This document shows, one piece after another, positions 21,350 through 31,839 of a DNA stretch of 64,000 bases. Source of the DNA: Ariolimax columbianus (lineage: Eukaryota; Mollusca; Gastropoda; Stylommatophora; Arionidae); assembly GCA_036924085.1 (NCBI GenBank), contig JAVGWX010000009.1:64704512-64768511 (forward strand), read 5' to 3'. Under the pieces are notes generated by a model. The model was not told where the DNA came from. It ran no database searches and saw only the letters and a program-made list of their open reading frames with translations. Each line of letters begins with the position of its first letter. Positions within the stretch are counted from its first letter, which is position 1. The translations under genes were made by a program, and so were the position numbers.

Positions 21350-21600
21350 GACCGAGGACATCCTGATCAGTATGTTTCACATACCATGTTTACTCTTCGC
21401 TTCCAATGTAGTCCCATAGCAGAGACTGCTGTCGGAGATGAAGTGATAAATACCACATTATGGAGACCTAATCATTCTTATAAGGCGGGGTGGCCAATTC
21501 TAATCCTTACCGCCCTTCCTTCCCTAAAGGTAATCTAGACACCCATTTACTACTGGGTCGACTGACGGGGATCCTGTCATACACTAAAGACGAGTATACA
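21350..21600 (+). repeat. Dispersed repeat block
   Basis: GATCAGTATGTTTCACATAC and then AGTCCCATAGCAGAGACTGC, TGTCGGAGATGAAGTGATAA, GGTAATCTAGACACCCATTT recur, diverged, at 55995-56165 and 53575-53610 (and inverted near 5705). It is non-coding. Confidence 0.55.
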
Positions 21601-21985
21601 TAACACTATCGACACCATTACCCCTACTACTGCCACTGATAATGCTACAATCATCACCTCTACTTCAACTAACAGGACCACCGGCATTCCTACAATATCC
21701 ATTACTACTAACACCACCACTACTACCATCATCTGCACTACAATTATTCTTTACTCTACCACTATTCCTACTACCATTACTGCTGCGACTATATCAACTG
21801 CTACTATTTTAAGGAGCTAAACATGTTTATACATTAGACAGCTGGATAAAGTTCGCGCTCTGTTGTCTGAACTCTTAGCAATGACAAAGAACTGAGGGAA
21901 TATGGGGGATCCGAGGTACAATGAAGTCGATTATATGACCTATTTTCTGTTTTACACATTTGCCATGGCGGCAAGTCAGAAGAAG
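21601..21985. other. ACT/ACC-rich simple sequence
   Basis: Between about 21600 and 21810 the DNA is an imperfect trinucleotide-rich tract (ACTACTACCATC-type). Nothing else is seen up to the LINE-B copy. Confidence 0.5.
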
Positions 21986-21989
21986 ACTG

Positions 21990-22487
21990 ACTAGCTATGG
22001 CAATTCAGAGACTGAACAGCATGAAGAAATTATGGCAGGGCACCAACAAAACGATAAAAGTAAATGTCTTGAGAGCCTGTGTTTTTCCTGTGGCAGCTTA
22101 GGGTTGTGAAGCATGGACGATTACCAAAACTTCTAGACAAAGAATCGAATCCTTCGAGTCAAAATGTTACAGAAAGATCCTCAGAATACCCTGGACAGAG
22201 AATTGAGCATAGAGGAGAGCTGGTTTATCAATTCCATTTTGGCTAGAAAATGTAAATACTTTGGTCACATCAAGAGACACAACGGTCTTGAGAGAACGGT
22301 GATGGAAGGTATGGTGCCAGGCAAAAGAGGAAGTGGTAGATCAAGAAGACGATGGCACCAAGATATCCAGGAATGCCTGAGTATGAAAGTGGCGGAGGCT
22401 GGTGTTTTGGCAAGAGACCGAGTTTCTTTCAGACAGACTGTGATGGGAGCGACGTTCTATAAAGGACATGCTACATGATGATGACCA
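21990..22487 (+). pseudogene. LINE-B ORF2 C-terminal region
   Basis: Encodes AIQRLNSMKKLWQGTNKTIK, VNVLRACVFPVAA, EAWTITKTSRQRIESFESKC and YRKIL, then, after frame changes, the MVPGKRGSGRSRRRWHQDIQ segment and VLARDRVSFRQTVMGATF, ending CATGATGATG. This is the RT thumb and C-terminal region of an RTE-like LINE. It matches the minus-strand copy at 27970-29490. Dead by stops and frameshifts. Confidence 0.85.
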
Positions 22488-22544
22488 ATGCCGACATGTA
22501 ATTTGTTCCACGTCACATCAGCATGCTCGGGATACCCGAAACTT

Positions 22545-22615
22545 AACTCTCTTTTCAGGGCGCACAAAACAGTAAATTACTCATTGTGGGCATTCAACAA
22601 AATACATCAGAACAA
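22545..22615 (+). mobile_element. CAA-element 3' end
   Basis: TTCAGGGCGCACAAAACAGT and TACTCATTGTGGGCATTCAA followed by CAAAATACATC matches the ends of the copies at 31110-31185 and 55085-55150. Confidence 0.7.
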
Positions 22616-22879
22616 ATACATACAGCGAGTGAAAAGATAGAGAGAATAAGCTATTATAGGTAGTTTAACATCGGACTTCGGAAGAAAATCGAAGGCAGAA
22701 TTGATAAATAGTTTACCCTAGCAACTCTTGGACACACGTGTACACATATGGATCGGCCTAGGTGAGTGATAAAGGAGAAAGCAGTGGAATCTACATCGTA
22801 CACTCTAATGAAAATCACTCCATACCAGCAGGAGAGACATGTACCAAGTGGCAGCCCACAGACTCCCCGTCCACAGAGC

Positions 22880-23235
22880 TATAAAGAACTAAAGACTCAT
22901 CAAAGGATTCGTAATGGTGAAATGGAGAGACTAGCACAAAGAATACAAGCCAGAAAATCACAGCATAGACAAACTTGGTAGAGATGGGCAGACAAAGTTC
23001 TTCAGACTCAGAACGGAACATTGTAGACTCAAGGCCCACCTCCACAAATTGGGTCTCAGAAACACCTCCACGTGCGATTGTGGAGCACCCAAACAAACAC
23101 CAAAACATATTATGTAAGACTGCCCTACCTAAACAGACCAAATCAAAGCTGTAGGGGACCGACGAGGACCTCAAACGCACAGTCTCTTTCGTGAACCTCT
23201 CCGGACTAGAAGCATAGCATCAGTTGATCGATAAA
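22880..23235 (+). pseudogene. LINE-D ORF2 C-terminal fragment
   Basis: Encodes FRLRTEHCRLKAHLHKLGLR, NTSTCDCGAPKQTPKHI and EPLRTRSIASVD before a stop: the post-RNase H zinc-knuckle tail of LINE-D (compare 39430-39640, minus strand). 5' truncated, with stops. Confidence 0.8.
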
Positions 23236-24714
23236 GAATGATGAAGATAAATAGTTCTTGAGACCGGACATTGTGGAGATCCATTATTGCCTACGTCAAT
23301 TGACATAGCACTTGATGACGAAGACGGAAATATGTGGGCTGTGGTAGACTGTAACAATGGATGCAAATGCTGGGATGGTGCACGTGAAGATGGCAAAGAC
23401 GGAAAATGCTGAAAGTTACAACGCTTTGACATGTCGTTGTTGTTGTTGCCGCTGTTGTTTTGTTGTTACGGATCAAGCAGTATTCGGCTTTCACACTTCG
23501 GTTCAATACCATATAATGGTATCTGCACGCATTTGTTAATTGCTGATTATGATTATGCAAATTGTTCCATTTTTCAGGCCTCGGAGTAAGAATCATTTTC
23601 TTAAAGTCCTTATTGGACCTTCATTCGCCGATGAATTTCTATAGATTCACCCCCTCGCTGCTAACAAAAACGGATAACAGAACAGAGTCCGTCGTTGGTG
23701 CATATTAACAGTGGGGCTACCTTCTTTTAAATTAAGAAAAAAACATGAACAAAATTGTAAAAGTGGATTAAGGTTGAGTTTAATCACAATTTTTAAATGG
23801 GTATGGTCAGATACCGCACCGAGACGAGAACACAAACAAAACCTACGTTACGACCAATAGACCTTCATCAGGGACAACAATACTGAACTAACAAATCAAC
23901 AAATAAGGAAAACATTGTTAACTTATCTAATAGTAGACCCAGTCTGTCTAAGCGACCGGTTGGGTCAGATGTTTGACTGAAAATGAAGGGTTGCGGTCAA
24001 ATAAGGTGGCCATGAAAGCGTAAGAAGCGAAGGGGAGTGCGCCGGATAAGCCAGTAGTGGCCAAATATGAAAACAGCCAAATAGTGATCCGGGTGGGAGA
24101 ACAAAAAGAATGTGATATAAGCCGAGAGGGGGGTGGTGAGATTAATATAGGGAGGGGGTGAGGACTGCTAGAAGAAGGGGGGGGGGAGGAAGACAAATAG
24201 ATGGGGTCCATTATGAGATTTCTTTTAAATTAGGACGTCATGTTGTTTGCCTGGACCATAATGGCACCTGCAGGACACTCTTGACATTCTTAGCAATCAT
24301 ACTAACAAGTTACAATACAAAGGCATAATTTTTGTAATTTCTATCCCACTTTTAAGGTTTTCATTTGAAGCTTGAAGCCCCCTCGTATTATTGTGACCTG
24401 GGGAAAATATAAACTGTACTCAGGACTGGAAGTTGTGGAGATCCGTGATTGCATACGCTGGTTTCAAAGCTCATACCATCACAACACAATATCCGGGACC
24501 TGATAAGTGAATCCGTCTGTCAAAGTTCTCATCAATGGTGAATTTCTTGCAGTATTTAAAAACGGTCTTTGCAAGAAATATAGAATTTCCTCGGATCGAA
24601 TTTAAGCACTTTATGTTTCTTTCACTAGAGTTGTACCAGGGTTGAAAAAATAGGACCACTGTAACTTTCCAAACATGTAAAAGATGACTAAAGACAGGAG
24701 TGCATGGAGCCAAC
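23236..24714. other. Intergenic, no gene seen
   Basis: Contains a GGTCAGATACCGCACCGAGA block (23805-23880) shared with 11428-11510 and a G-rich tract near 24125-24190. No sustained coding sequence. Confidence 0.35.
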
Positions 24715-24975
24715 AACCTCATCATGTAAAACCATTACTGTTGAAACCGCCACAATAAATGTTCGGATACAGACTTCCTGTAAACAGGATTGCTGTAACG
24801 ATGACCATATGCTTCACTTGGGGCAAAAATGTGGGTCATCATTTTTCTATAATTTTTCTCAGAAGGTTTAATTAACGTCTTTCATTATGTCTGCCCGCGC
24901 GAGCATATTTCAACATAAATTAGTCTCCAAAATCAACAACACACCAGATAGGTTGTGTCAACACGTGCAATTATT
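24715..24975 (+). repeat. Direct repeat, copy 1 (pairs with 26695-26970)
   Basis: CATCATGTAAAACCATTACT, ATACAGACTTCCTGTAAACA, CATATGCTTCACTTGGGGCA and CATAAATTAGTCTCCAAAAT align with 26695-26970 in the same order and orientation. The two copies flank a LINE reverse-transcriptase relic. Confidence 0.75.
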
Positions 24976-25025
24976 ACAGATCGACCGTAGAAACAGATCG
25001 ACCGTAGAAACAGATCGACCGAAGA
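24976..25025 (+). repeat. 17-bp tandem repeat, three copies
   Basis: ACAGATCGACCGTAGAA repeated at 24976 and 24993, with a third, partly changed copy from 25010. Confidence 0.9.
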
Positions 25026-25572
25026 TTATGTGACATTTCGTCTTGCACGCGAACAAAAATGCACGTACAAAAGCACTTATCTGTCTAAAAAGATCTAGAA
25101 ACATAATTTGATAAAATATGGTGGAGCGGACTAAAACTAAAACTTCTGCACATTGGTGTAACCAACAACATTCACTAATGGGTCAGTGTTTGCTTGGATT
25201 AGAGGACAACAAGAGGTCAACTCCAAGGAACCTCGGCAAAAAGATATCAATGAAACTTGGAGACTCACAAGATGGAATGCTATCACTCATACTGTTCCTC
25301 ATATATAACATTGATATAGTTACATGCATCCCTGAAAGAGTTCACTGTGCACTATATGCATATGATTAGCGTTATTAATATCTGAAGAGTCTATTTTTGT
25401 AGCCAGAACCCAAATTCAAGAGACCTTAAATACACAGACAATAATTTAACAAAGAAATGGGAAAGCGCATAAATGAAACAAAAATAACTTACACAATCTT
25501 CTCCCTGTCTCCCAAACCCCAAGAAAATATCCTAAAATTAAACAGCCAGAGCCTTTCCCTTGACATAAGTCC

Positions 25573-26453
25573 TTCTTCTTCTTCTTCTTCTTCTTCTTCT
25601 TCTTCGTACGCAGTCAGACAGTAACCATTATTTTTTCGAAAAAAGCGGCGGTCATCCTGAGGCTGTCGCCACTGCCATAGAGCTTGTCTTGCAGTTCCAC
25701 TGGTGATGGCCACATCTGCTCTCTCTGATCCTCGTATGTCGGGCAGTTCTGCAGCAGATGTTCAGCGGTCATTTTACCAGTACCGCACGGGCATTCGTCG
25801 GTACCACCTATCTTCAATTTGTTGAATAGGTGGTACCTCAGTCTATTGTGGCCAGTGCGAAGTCTGAAGACAACGACCTGCTCTCTTCGGTTCAACTGGT
25901 AATAGGCATCGTTTTTGGTGTAACCAGTATGTTCGGTTTCCCATTTGGTCATGTATCTGGCTTTGATAAGCCGTTTTGACTCTTCGTACGTCATACTAGT
26001 ATCTATTTGTGGTAGTCTTGCACCTTCTTTTGCCAGTCTGTCTGCCTCCTCGTTGCCTTGGATGTTGCAGTGTGATGGGACCCACTGTACCACTACCCTT
26101 TTTGGTGCGGACTGCTGGCACAGTTTGCAAAGTGCTGCTCTTAAGTTATTAAGCTCAGTGTTTTTCTGGCTTTTTAGCGCTGTGACTACGGCGAGAGCAT
26201 CTGTAAGCAGGACTATATGGCTTTCATTTTCACTGTGTCTCCCCATTTCTTCCACTGCCGCCCTCAGTGCCTCTGCCTCCGCTCTGAAATTGCTTGTGTA
26301 CTTACCAGTAGCGAATGACAGTGTTATTTGTTTGCCATTTGGTAGGTTCAAGAATGCTCCTGCCCCTCCGTTCTGTGTAGTGTTTGTTACAGAACCGTCG
26401 GTGTATGCATGGGTCCAGTCCATGCTTGGGTAGCTTTTCGATATGAAGCTTAG
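25573..26453 (-). mobile_element. LINE-A copy 2, 12-bp target duplication TGACATAAGTCC
   Basis: The exact 12-bp repeat lies at 25561-25572 and 26454-26465. On the minus strand it starts CTAAGCTTCATATCG and ends in GAA repeats (CTT, 25573-25605 on +). It holds only the RNase H part, so it is 5' truncated. Nested in an older LINE relic. Confidence 0.92.
25614..26453 (-). CDS. LINE-A RNase H ORF, copy 2
   Basis: An intact ~280-aa frame with YTDGS, FRAEAEALRAAVEE, VLLTDALAVV and PSHCNIQGNEEADRLAKE, so all RNase H catalytic positions are present, followed by the DECPCGTG..AEHLLQNCP tail. It ends in FFEKIMVTV and a stop, the likely ancestral terminus. An upstream ATG falls inside the duplicated target DNA, so the first natural Met is in MDWTHAYTDG. 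Differs from copy 1 at about eight residues. Confidence 0.85.
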   Translation of the reverse strand, partial: LSFISKSYPSMDWTHAYTDGSVTNTTQNGGAGAFLNLPNGKQITLSFATGKYTSNFRAEAEALRAAVEEMGRHSENESHIVLLTDALAVVTALKSQKNTELNNLRAALCKLCQQSAPKRVVVQWVPSHCNIQGNEEADRLAKEGARLPQIDTSMTYEESKRLIKARYMTKWETEHTGYTKNDAYYQLNRREQVVVFRLRTGHNRLRYHLFNKLKIGGTDECPCGTGKMTAEHLLQNCPTYEDQREQMWPSPVELQDKLYGSGDSLRMTAAFFEKIMVTV

Positions 26454-26694
26454 TGACATAAGTCCAACTTATCTAGGAATAACAATAGACCAAATACTGA
26501 TATTGAAAAACAGATCCAAAAAGCACCTGACAAAGCTAAGAACAGAATGAACATTATGAGAAAGATGGCGAACTCAACGCGGGGAGCTGAAACGATTACC
26601 ATAAAGAAACTATACATGCTATATGAGACCAGTGCTAAAACACTAAATGAAGTCCATGGTCCACCGCAACAAAGAATATCTTTAAAACAATTAA

Positions 26695-26970
26695 TAGAGC
26701 CCACATCATGTAAAACATTTAATGTAGAAACCGTCACTGCAAATGCTCGAATGCAGGCTTCCTATAAACAGACTTTCTGTAGTGGTGACCCATATGCTTC
26801 ACTTGAAACGAAAATGTCAGCCATGATGTTTATCTAAATCTGCTCAGTATATTTAATTAATATCTTTCACTAATTTCTGCTGCACGAGCATATTCTAACA
26901 TAAATTAGTCTCCAAAATGAACCTCAACCGGGTAATATTTTGTCAGCACGTGCAACTATTACATCATTTG
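26695..26970 (+). repeat. Direct repeat, copy 2
   Basis: CATCATGTAAAACATTTAAT, ATGCAGGCTTCCTATAAACA, CATATGCTTCACTTGAAACG, CATAAATTAGTCTCCAAAAT and CAGCACGTGCAACTATTACA correspond block by block to 24715-24975. Confidence 0.75.
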
Positions 26971-27074
26971 AACACATGTACTCACATGTAGTTATTATAG
27001 AGAGTTTGAGTGGCAGAGTAGAAGAGAATTTGCATCTCATGAAAATGTACAGGGTTCGATCTCCGTTAATGACA

Positions 27075-27076
<2 letters not shown>

Positions 27077-27154
<78 letters not shown>

Positions 27155-27176
27155 TGTCCATCACAAGTGATGAAGA

Positions 27177-27231
<55 letters not shown>
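27077..27231. repeat. Two (AT)n arrays with duplicated 3' flank
   Basis: Long (AT)n runs at 27077-27151 and 27180-27229 are each followed by the same sequence, GTTTGTCCATCACAAGTGAT GAAGACC. That flank contains the small palindrome CATCAC-AA-GTGATG. Tyr-Ile repeat ORFs over it are an artefact. Confidence 0.95.
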
Positions 27232-27233
<2 letters not shown>

Positions 27234-27655
27234 TGTCCATCACAAGTGATGAAGACCACTCTCTTTGTTCAGCCGTGTGGACAGTCGTATCTCTTGCTGT
27301 GTCCGCTGAAATGGGTGACTTGCGCGGAGATTTGGATTAAAGTGAGGAAGAAACTGCACCTTTTGTCAACCTCACTCACAGAGCCTAAGCTACCTTTTGC
27401 CAGTGGCAAGACATTCATCGAAACGACTGGAGATAGCATAGGATGCAGATTTTGCCTCAGGGTTACCACCGAAGCCTTTCCGTAAACATGTAACCCGCAT
27501 AGTAGAAAGGTGGGAAGGCATCTAACGCAGTTTGTCGTGCCTTTTCGATAACCACAAGAGGTCGTATGGACAACACTCAGCGTGTGAGTGAGTCTGGCAT
27601 CTCTCCCCAGCTGTATTCAGTTCATCATAGTAGCATCTAAAATTCCCACACGCCA
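27232..27655. other. Unassigned sequence
   Basis: A 79-aa and other short ORFs occur, but none resembles a known family and no splice signals support a gene. Confidence 0.3.
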
Positions 27656-27659
27656 TATT

Positions 27660-27935
27660 CGTGAAGGTGAACCGGCAGAACTAACCCGTGAGATACGACA
27701 CAGGTTTAACTAGTTTAAGCGTTGCGCCATTCAGCCGGCGTCCAGACCAGGATAAACGGATGGAAGAAATCACACAAAAAAAGAACGAAATAACAAGTCC
27801 AGACGGAAAACAACTCCACGTATCCGTGAACACAAGTGTAAGTCGTCGACTAGTGTGAATTCCAGGCAAATCCGTGGTCTGGCGGCATCCATAATGATCC
27901 AAAACAGTAGAGAAATGTAGACACGCAGCCAGTTA
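27660..27935. repeat. Dispersed repeat, copy 1 (pairs with 44985-45150)
   Basis: GCCGGCGTCCAGACCAGGAT, GGAAAACAACTCCACGTATC, GTGTAAGTCGTCGACTAGTG, CAGGCAAATCCGTGGTCTGG correspond to segments at 44985-45150 (ATGTCCATGCCAGGATAATC, GATGTAAGTTGTCAACGAGT, AGTCAAATCCATGTCCCGAA). Non-coding. Confidence 0.55.
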
Positions 27936-27969
27936 CGGCGCTATCTTTGCCACACATATATATATATAC

Positions 27970-29490
27970 CATCATCATCATGTAACATGTCCTTTATAGA
28001 ATGTCGCTCCAATCACAATCTGTCTGAAAGAAACTCGTCCCCTTGCCAAAACACCAGCCTCCGCCATAGTCATACCCAGGGATTCCTGGATATCTTTGTG
28101 CCATCATCTTCTTGGTCTATCCCTTCATCTTTTACTTGGCACTATACCTTCCATCACTGCTCTCTCGAAACCGTTGTCTCTTGATGTGACCAAAGTATTT
28201 ACATTTTCTAGCCAAAATGGAATTGATAAACCAGTTCTCCTCTATTATCAACTATTGCCGAATGTCCACATTTGTCTTTTTCTCTGTCCAGGATCTTTCT
28301 GTAACATTTTGACTCGAAGGATTCGATTCTTTGTCTGGAAGTTTTGGTAATCATCCATGGTTCGCAGCCATATGCTACCACGGGAAAAACACAGGCTCTC
28401 AAGATCTTTACTTTTATAATTGTGTTGGTACTCTGCCATAATTTCTTCATGCTGTTCAGTCTCTGCATTGCCATGGCTAGTTTTCTTCTGATTTCTTTCG
28501 AGCAGTCTCCATTTTTGTCAATTCTGAAGCCCAGATATTCAAAATGTGTTACCTGATCTATTTCCTCACCACCCACTGTAAATTTATGCTAACATTGTGT
28601 TTTGTCGGTGGTCATTTTCTTTGTTTTATTTTTGTTTATAAACAGAATTTGATCTTTACTTTGTCCATTTATGGCTGAAATGATCTGCTCTAGAACTTAT
28701 GCACTTCTTGATAGTATCACTGTGTCGTTTAGGTATCGTAACTGGAACATCGTACCCCCCAATCGTAAATGGGTCGAAACTTTCAATGTTCTTGTCTTCT
28801 CAAACATTTCTCATTATTCATTCCGCATATATGTTGTATAGATAAGGTGAGTGGATACATCCATGTCTTACTCCCTGTTGTACTGCAAACCAATATGTTG
28901 TTTGCCCAGATACTCGGACAGCGGCTTGTTGATCTTGGTATAATGTTTCAATGAGATGAATAATATGCACAGGAAATCCCATTTCCTTATGATTTTCCAC
29001 AGATTTTGATATTTTACCATATCGAAGGCCTTAAACTCTCATTAAACTCTCTACATTTTGGTCATATATACATATATAGTCCCTGGTTCCTCTGTCTTTC
29101 CTAAAACCTACCTGGATTATGTGAATTTAAGATTCCAATCTTGTCTCTATCCTTCTTAATCTGATTCGCAAGAGTATCTTGCTAGCGTGGCTGATCAGAG
29201 CAATAGTTCGGTAGATGGTGCATAGCTTCAGGTTGCCTTTTTGGGGGGAGGGGAATATAAATTGATTTTTTCTATGCTTCTGGCCACTCTTCGTTGTGCC
29301 ATATTTGTTTACAGAGCTTGTGATAGACTCGAGCACTTGCCTCCCTTCGTGCTTGTATTATCTCTGCTTGAATATCACATCCTGGGGACTTTCCCTTTTT
29401 CAGGCTTTTGATTGCTGAGCGTACTTCCACCAATGTTGGTTCAGGTTCTTTCTCATTCTTTGTATATATATTGATGCATTCTTTTCACCA
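27970..29490 (-). pseudogene. LINE-B, RT to 3' end, 5' truncated
   Basis: From the right: KSLKKGKVPG-type linker (about 29390), KLCTIYRTIALISHASKILL (29210-29150), then RT motifs ETLYQDQQAAVRVSGQTTYW and QQGVRHGCIHSPYLYNIYAE (28950-28820), FDPFTIGGYDVPVTIPKRHS-type text, and the 122-aa ORF 28576-28208 with IDQVTHFEYLGFRIDKNGDC, LRACVFPVVAYGCEPW and ESKCYRKIL. It ends with the LINE-B 3' block and CATGATGATGATG (27970). Several frameshifts are present. The clade looks RTE-like. Confidence 0.85.
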
Positions 29491-29884
29491 ACTATTTGTT
29501 CATTGTATTTAATGAGAGGAGCACGAGCTCACAAAGAAAGGAGAAAGGCCGGAGAGAAAAACACTTTTTTTTATCATGTCTAGCAGGCATTTTTAATAAT
29601 AAAATATATTCTCACAAACCAGGAACCTTTAAAACACAAGAAAGAACCAGAGAAAAATTTTTAAAAGGGTCAAAGTACACTCTTTCAATGTGGATTAAGT
29701 GAGGCTTAAAAAAAATGTATAATTCAGTTTACCTATATAATTTAAGAAAACAAAAAAATTATTGGAAACCTCATTACAAAACAAAAAGCAACTGGTTTGG
29801 ATAATCATGCTCATGATTTTGATGAAGGAACAGATGTCAATCGATCAATCAAAGATCTGTCAGCTCACTGTGGAATAGGTTCTA
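29491..29884. other. Spacer, no feature
   Basis: A/T-rich with short ORFs only. No homology recognised. Confidence 0.3.
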
Positions 29885-29889
29885 AATAA

Positions 29890-30165
29890 ATACTCACCAA
29901 GTCATCATATCACGATCCATAAGAGTCAATTCTGTCCACGTCCTGTTTGATGCCTTTAAATGTGCTTGCAGTCCCCTATTCCATGTGTGTCTTGGTCTTC
30001 CTCTACTTCTCTTGCCTTGTGGATTCCAGAACATAACTGTTTTAGGTAATGTATGGCCTATCCATCGCCATCGTCTCCTCCATATTTTATGCTCTACTGG
30101 TATTTGTCTAGTTTTTTTGTTTCCATTAGTTCCACTTTGGTGATCTTGTCGTTCCATTTCCAGGA
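29890..30165 (-). pseudogene. RTE-like LINE C-terminal relic
   Basis: The 87-aa minus ORF 30157-29894 contains HKIWRRRWRWIGHTLPKTVM, NPQGKRSRGRPRHTWNRGLQ and DRDMMTW: the WIGH.L / QGKRSRGRP..TW signature at the end of RTE-like LINE ORF2 proteins. No RT is attached. Confidence 0.75.
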
Positions 30166-30885
30166 ACAGATGTAGAAAATATAAATGGAAAACAAAAAGA
30201 AACAGACATATAAGCGCAAGTTGAAGTGAATTTTGAAAACGACGGCAGTAATCATAATGGAGAACTTGACATTGGATATATCACAACAGAAGGTCCATCT
30301 CAAACGGATATAGAAAATTAAGTTACTAATGGTCACATCCTTGTTCCTAAAATACTCTCTAAAACACTTGAAATCACGATTTCCCGGAAAATATAATTAC
30401 ATTTCAAAGAACTAATAAGAACAACATGAAAGAGACTAGAGTGACTGGAGTCAACAGAAATACGCATTATATTGCTTGCTATGTCGATTATGTTGACACA
30501 CGACAGTCAATAGTCTCAAGACTAGCACTTATGAGTCTAAACCTTAATTGGTATCTACTTTTGGTTAAAATTCTAATCATAAAAGGCACAACTTTTCTAA
30601 ATGATCCCAAAACATTAAAAATGATATATCCACAGAGAATGATGTCTGTTATCTAGATTGGTGAGAACTAAAAAGGAGTCAGCCATCTGGGACAGATAGT
30701 TGACGCCGTGTTAGAAACGAAATAGAAACTGCAGGCCAGGAAAGCTACTTTTCTAAAGTAAGCACTAAGCCCATGTCCTTTAAACAATTTTTGTTTACTA
30801 TTAATTCATTTCCGACAACGGTTAAGTCAAATGAAGGATAGATACCTTTTACCTTACTAATGGGGCAATAAGAAGCTTGTCCAGT
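30166..30885. other. Unassigned AT-rich sequence
   Basis: Only short ORFs. TTAAAAATGATATATCCACA and neighbours may be LINE remnants, but I cannot support it. Confidence 0.3.
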
Positions 30886-30889
30886 CAGA

Positions 30890-31186
30890 CACAATATACT
30901 GACCAAGACAACAATCTTTCATGTAGCGTTACCTGGAAACAGGCTGTTTTCAAGGCAGCCTGGCTGATGAGATGTGGGTCGATGTGATCCCCGTAGTAGT
31001 GAGCGCCACGCAGATGAAGCAAAACATAGCACAAGCGCCTGGAGGACCGTGGTCCACCTTCATCAGCTTACTCGAAATGTGAGGAAAGCTGCAACAACCA
31101 GCCACTTAACGTCCATTTCAAGGCGCACAAAAGAGAAAACGTACTCATTATGGGCATTAAACAACAACAACAACAACAACAACCTT
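30890..31186 (+). mobile_element. CAA-element, longest copy
   Basis: CTGACCAAGACAACAATCTT, TACCTGGAAACAGGCTGTTT, GCGCCTGGAGGACCGTGGTC, GCAACAACCAGCCACTTAAC, CAAGGCGCACAAAAGAGAAA and TTATGGGCATTAAACAACAA ending in (CAA)n. The inverted copy at 50680-51000 has the same order (GTTGAATGCCCACAATGAGT ... GACCGGGGTCCTCCAGGCGG ... CGTTTCCAGGACGACCAGCG). About 300 bp, non-coding, CAA tail. Confidence 0.75.
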
Positions 31187-31835
31187 ACTAATAATTGTGA
31201 TTGTTTATAATCTTATCTGCATTGCAATTCTAAAGGATGTTTGTTCATCTGAAATTCTTTATCCTTATCTGCACTATAGCCTAAACAAAGATGTTTAGAT
31301 GAAATGTGCTTTATTTTCTCAGATCCTGTTTAATTTTTGTAATGTTAATCATGGAGGGTGCATAGCAGAACGCCCCAAATGTGGAAAATCAAAAGAGCTC
31401 ACCATTCCTCCCCTCCCCTCTTTCCTCTTCTATTCCATTTTTGGTCAAACAAGATACATCTAATGGTATAACATCAGGAGGATCAAAGGAGATGGACTTC
31501 CTCAGGAAAGTTACCTTGAAATGGTGAGGGAGTTTGCTTGTCTCAGGGATCGCAGAATCTAAGCCATCGAAATCTTCCAGAAGGATAAGTCATAGAGGAG
31601 GGGATATACTAAACGCGGGCAACTAGCCTAGAGTATAATAGGCAAGGTTAGGGCCGACAACTCAGATCTATAGAAGTCGGTTGGGAAAACCTTGACAAAA
31701 GAGCAAAATCTAACGACTGAGGAAGGACGGACTTGCGTAAAAGAGAAGAATGGCACAGTGGAGTGAAAAGCGTAACAAACAAATTCCCTGCTAAATGTCT
31801 TTCTAAATATCAAGAACAGAACCAATGCAGTGATA
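31187..31835. other. Unassigned sequence upstream of LINE-G
   Basis: No ORF of note. Part of 31490-31620 may be LINE 5' UTR, but this cannot be shown from the sequence. Confidence 0.3.
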
Positions 31836-31839
31836 TGGA

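Larger units (their letters stand above)
25110..26700 (+). pseudogene. Older LINE-A-like RT relic, split by LINE-A copy 2
   Basis: Left part: LGLEDNKRSTPRNLGKKISM, SQDGMLSLILFLIYNIDIVT, VHCALYAYD then a stop, and ITYTIFSLSPKPQENILKLN. It resumes at 26466 with PTYLGITIDQ and NRMNIMRKMANSTRGAETIT. Order and wording follow LINE-A RT (TIFSLSLKPQNTKLSLNG, PIYLGVTFDR) at clear distance. Motif C reads YAYD instead of YADD. The 881-bp LINE-A copy at 25573-26453 is inserted with a 12-bp duplication. Confidence 0.8.

Noticed and set aside
27037..27340. Tyr-Ile repeat ORFs on both strands
   Set aside because: Translation of (AT)n arrays.
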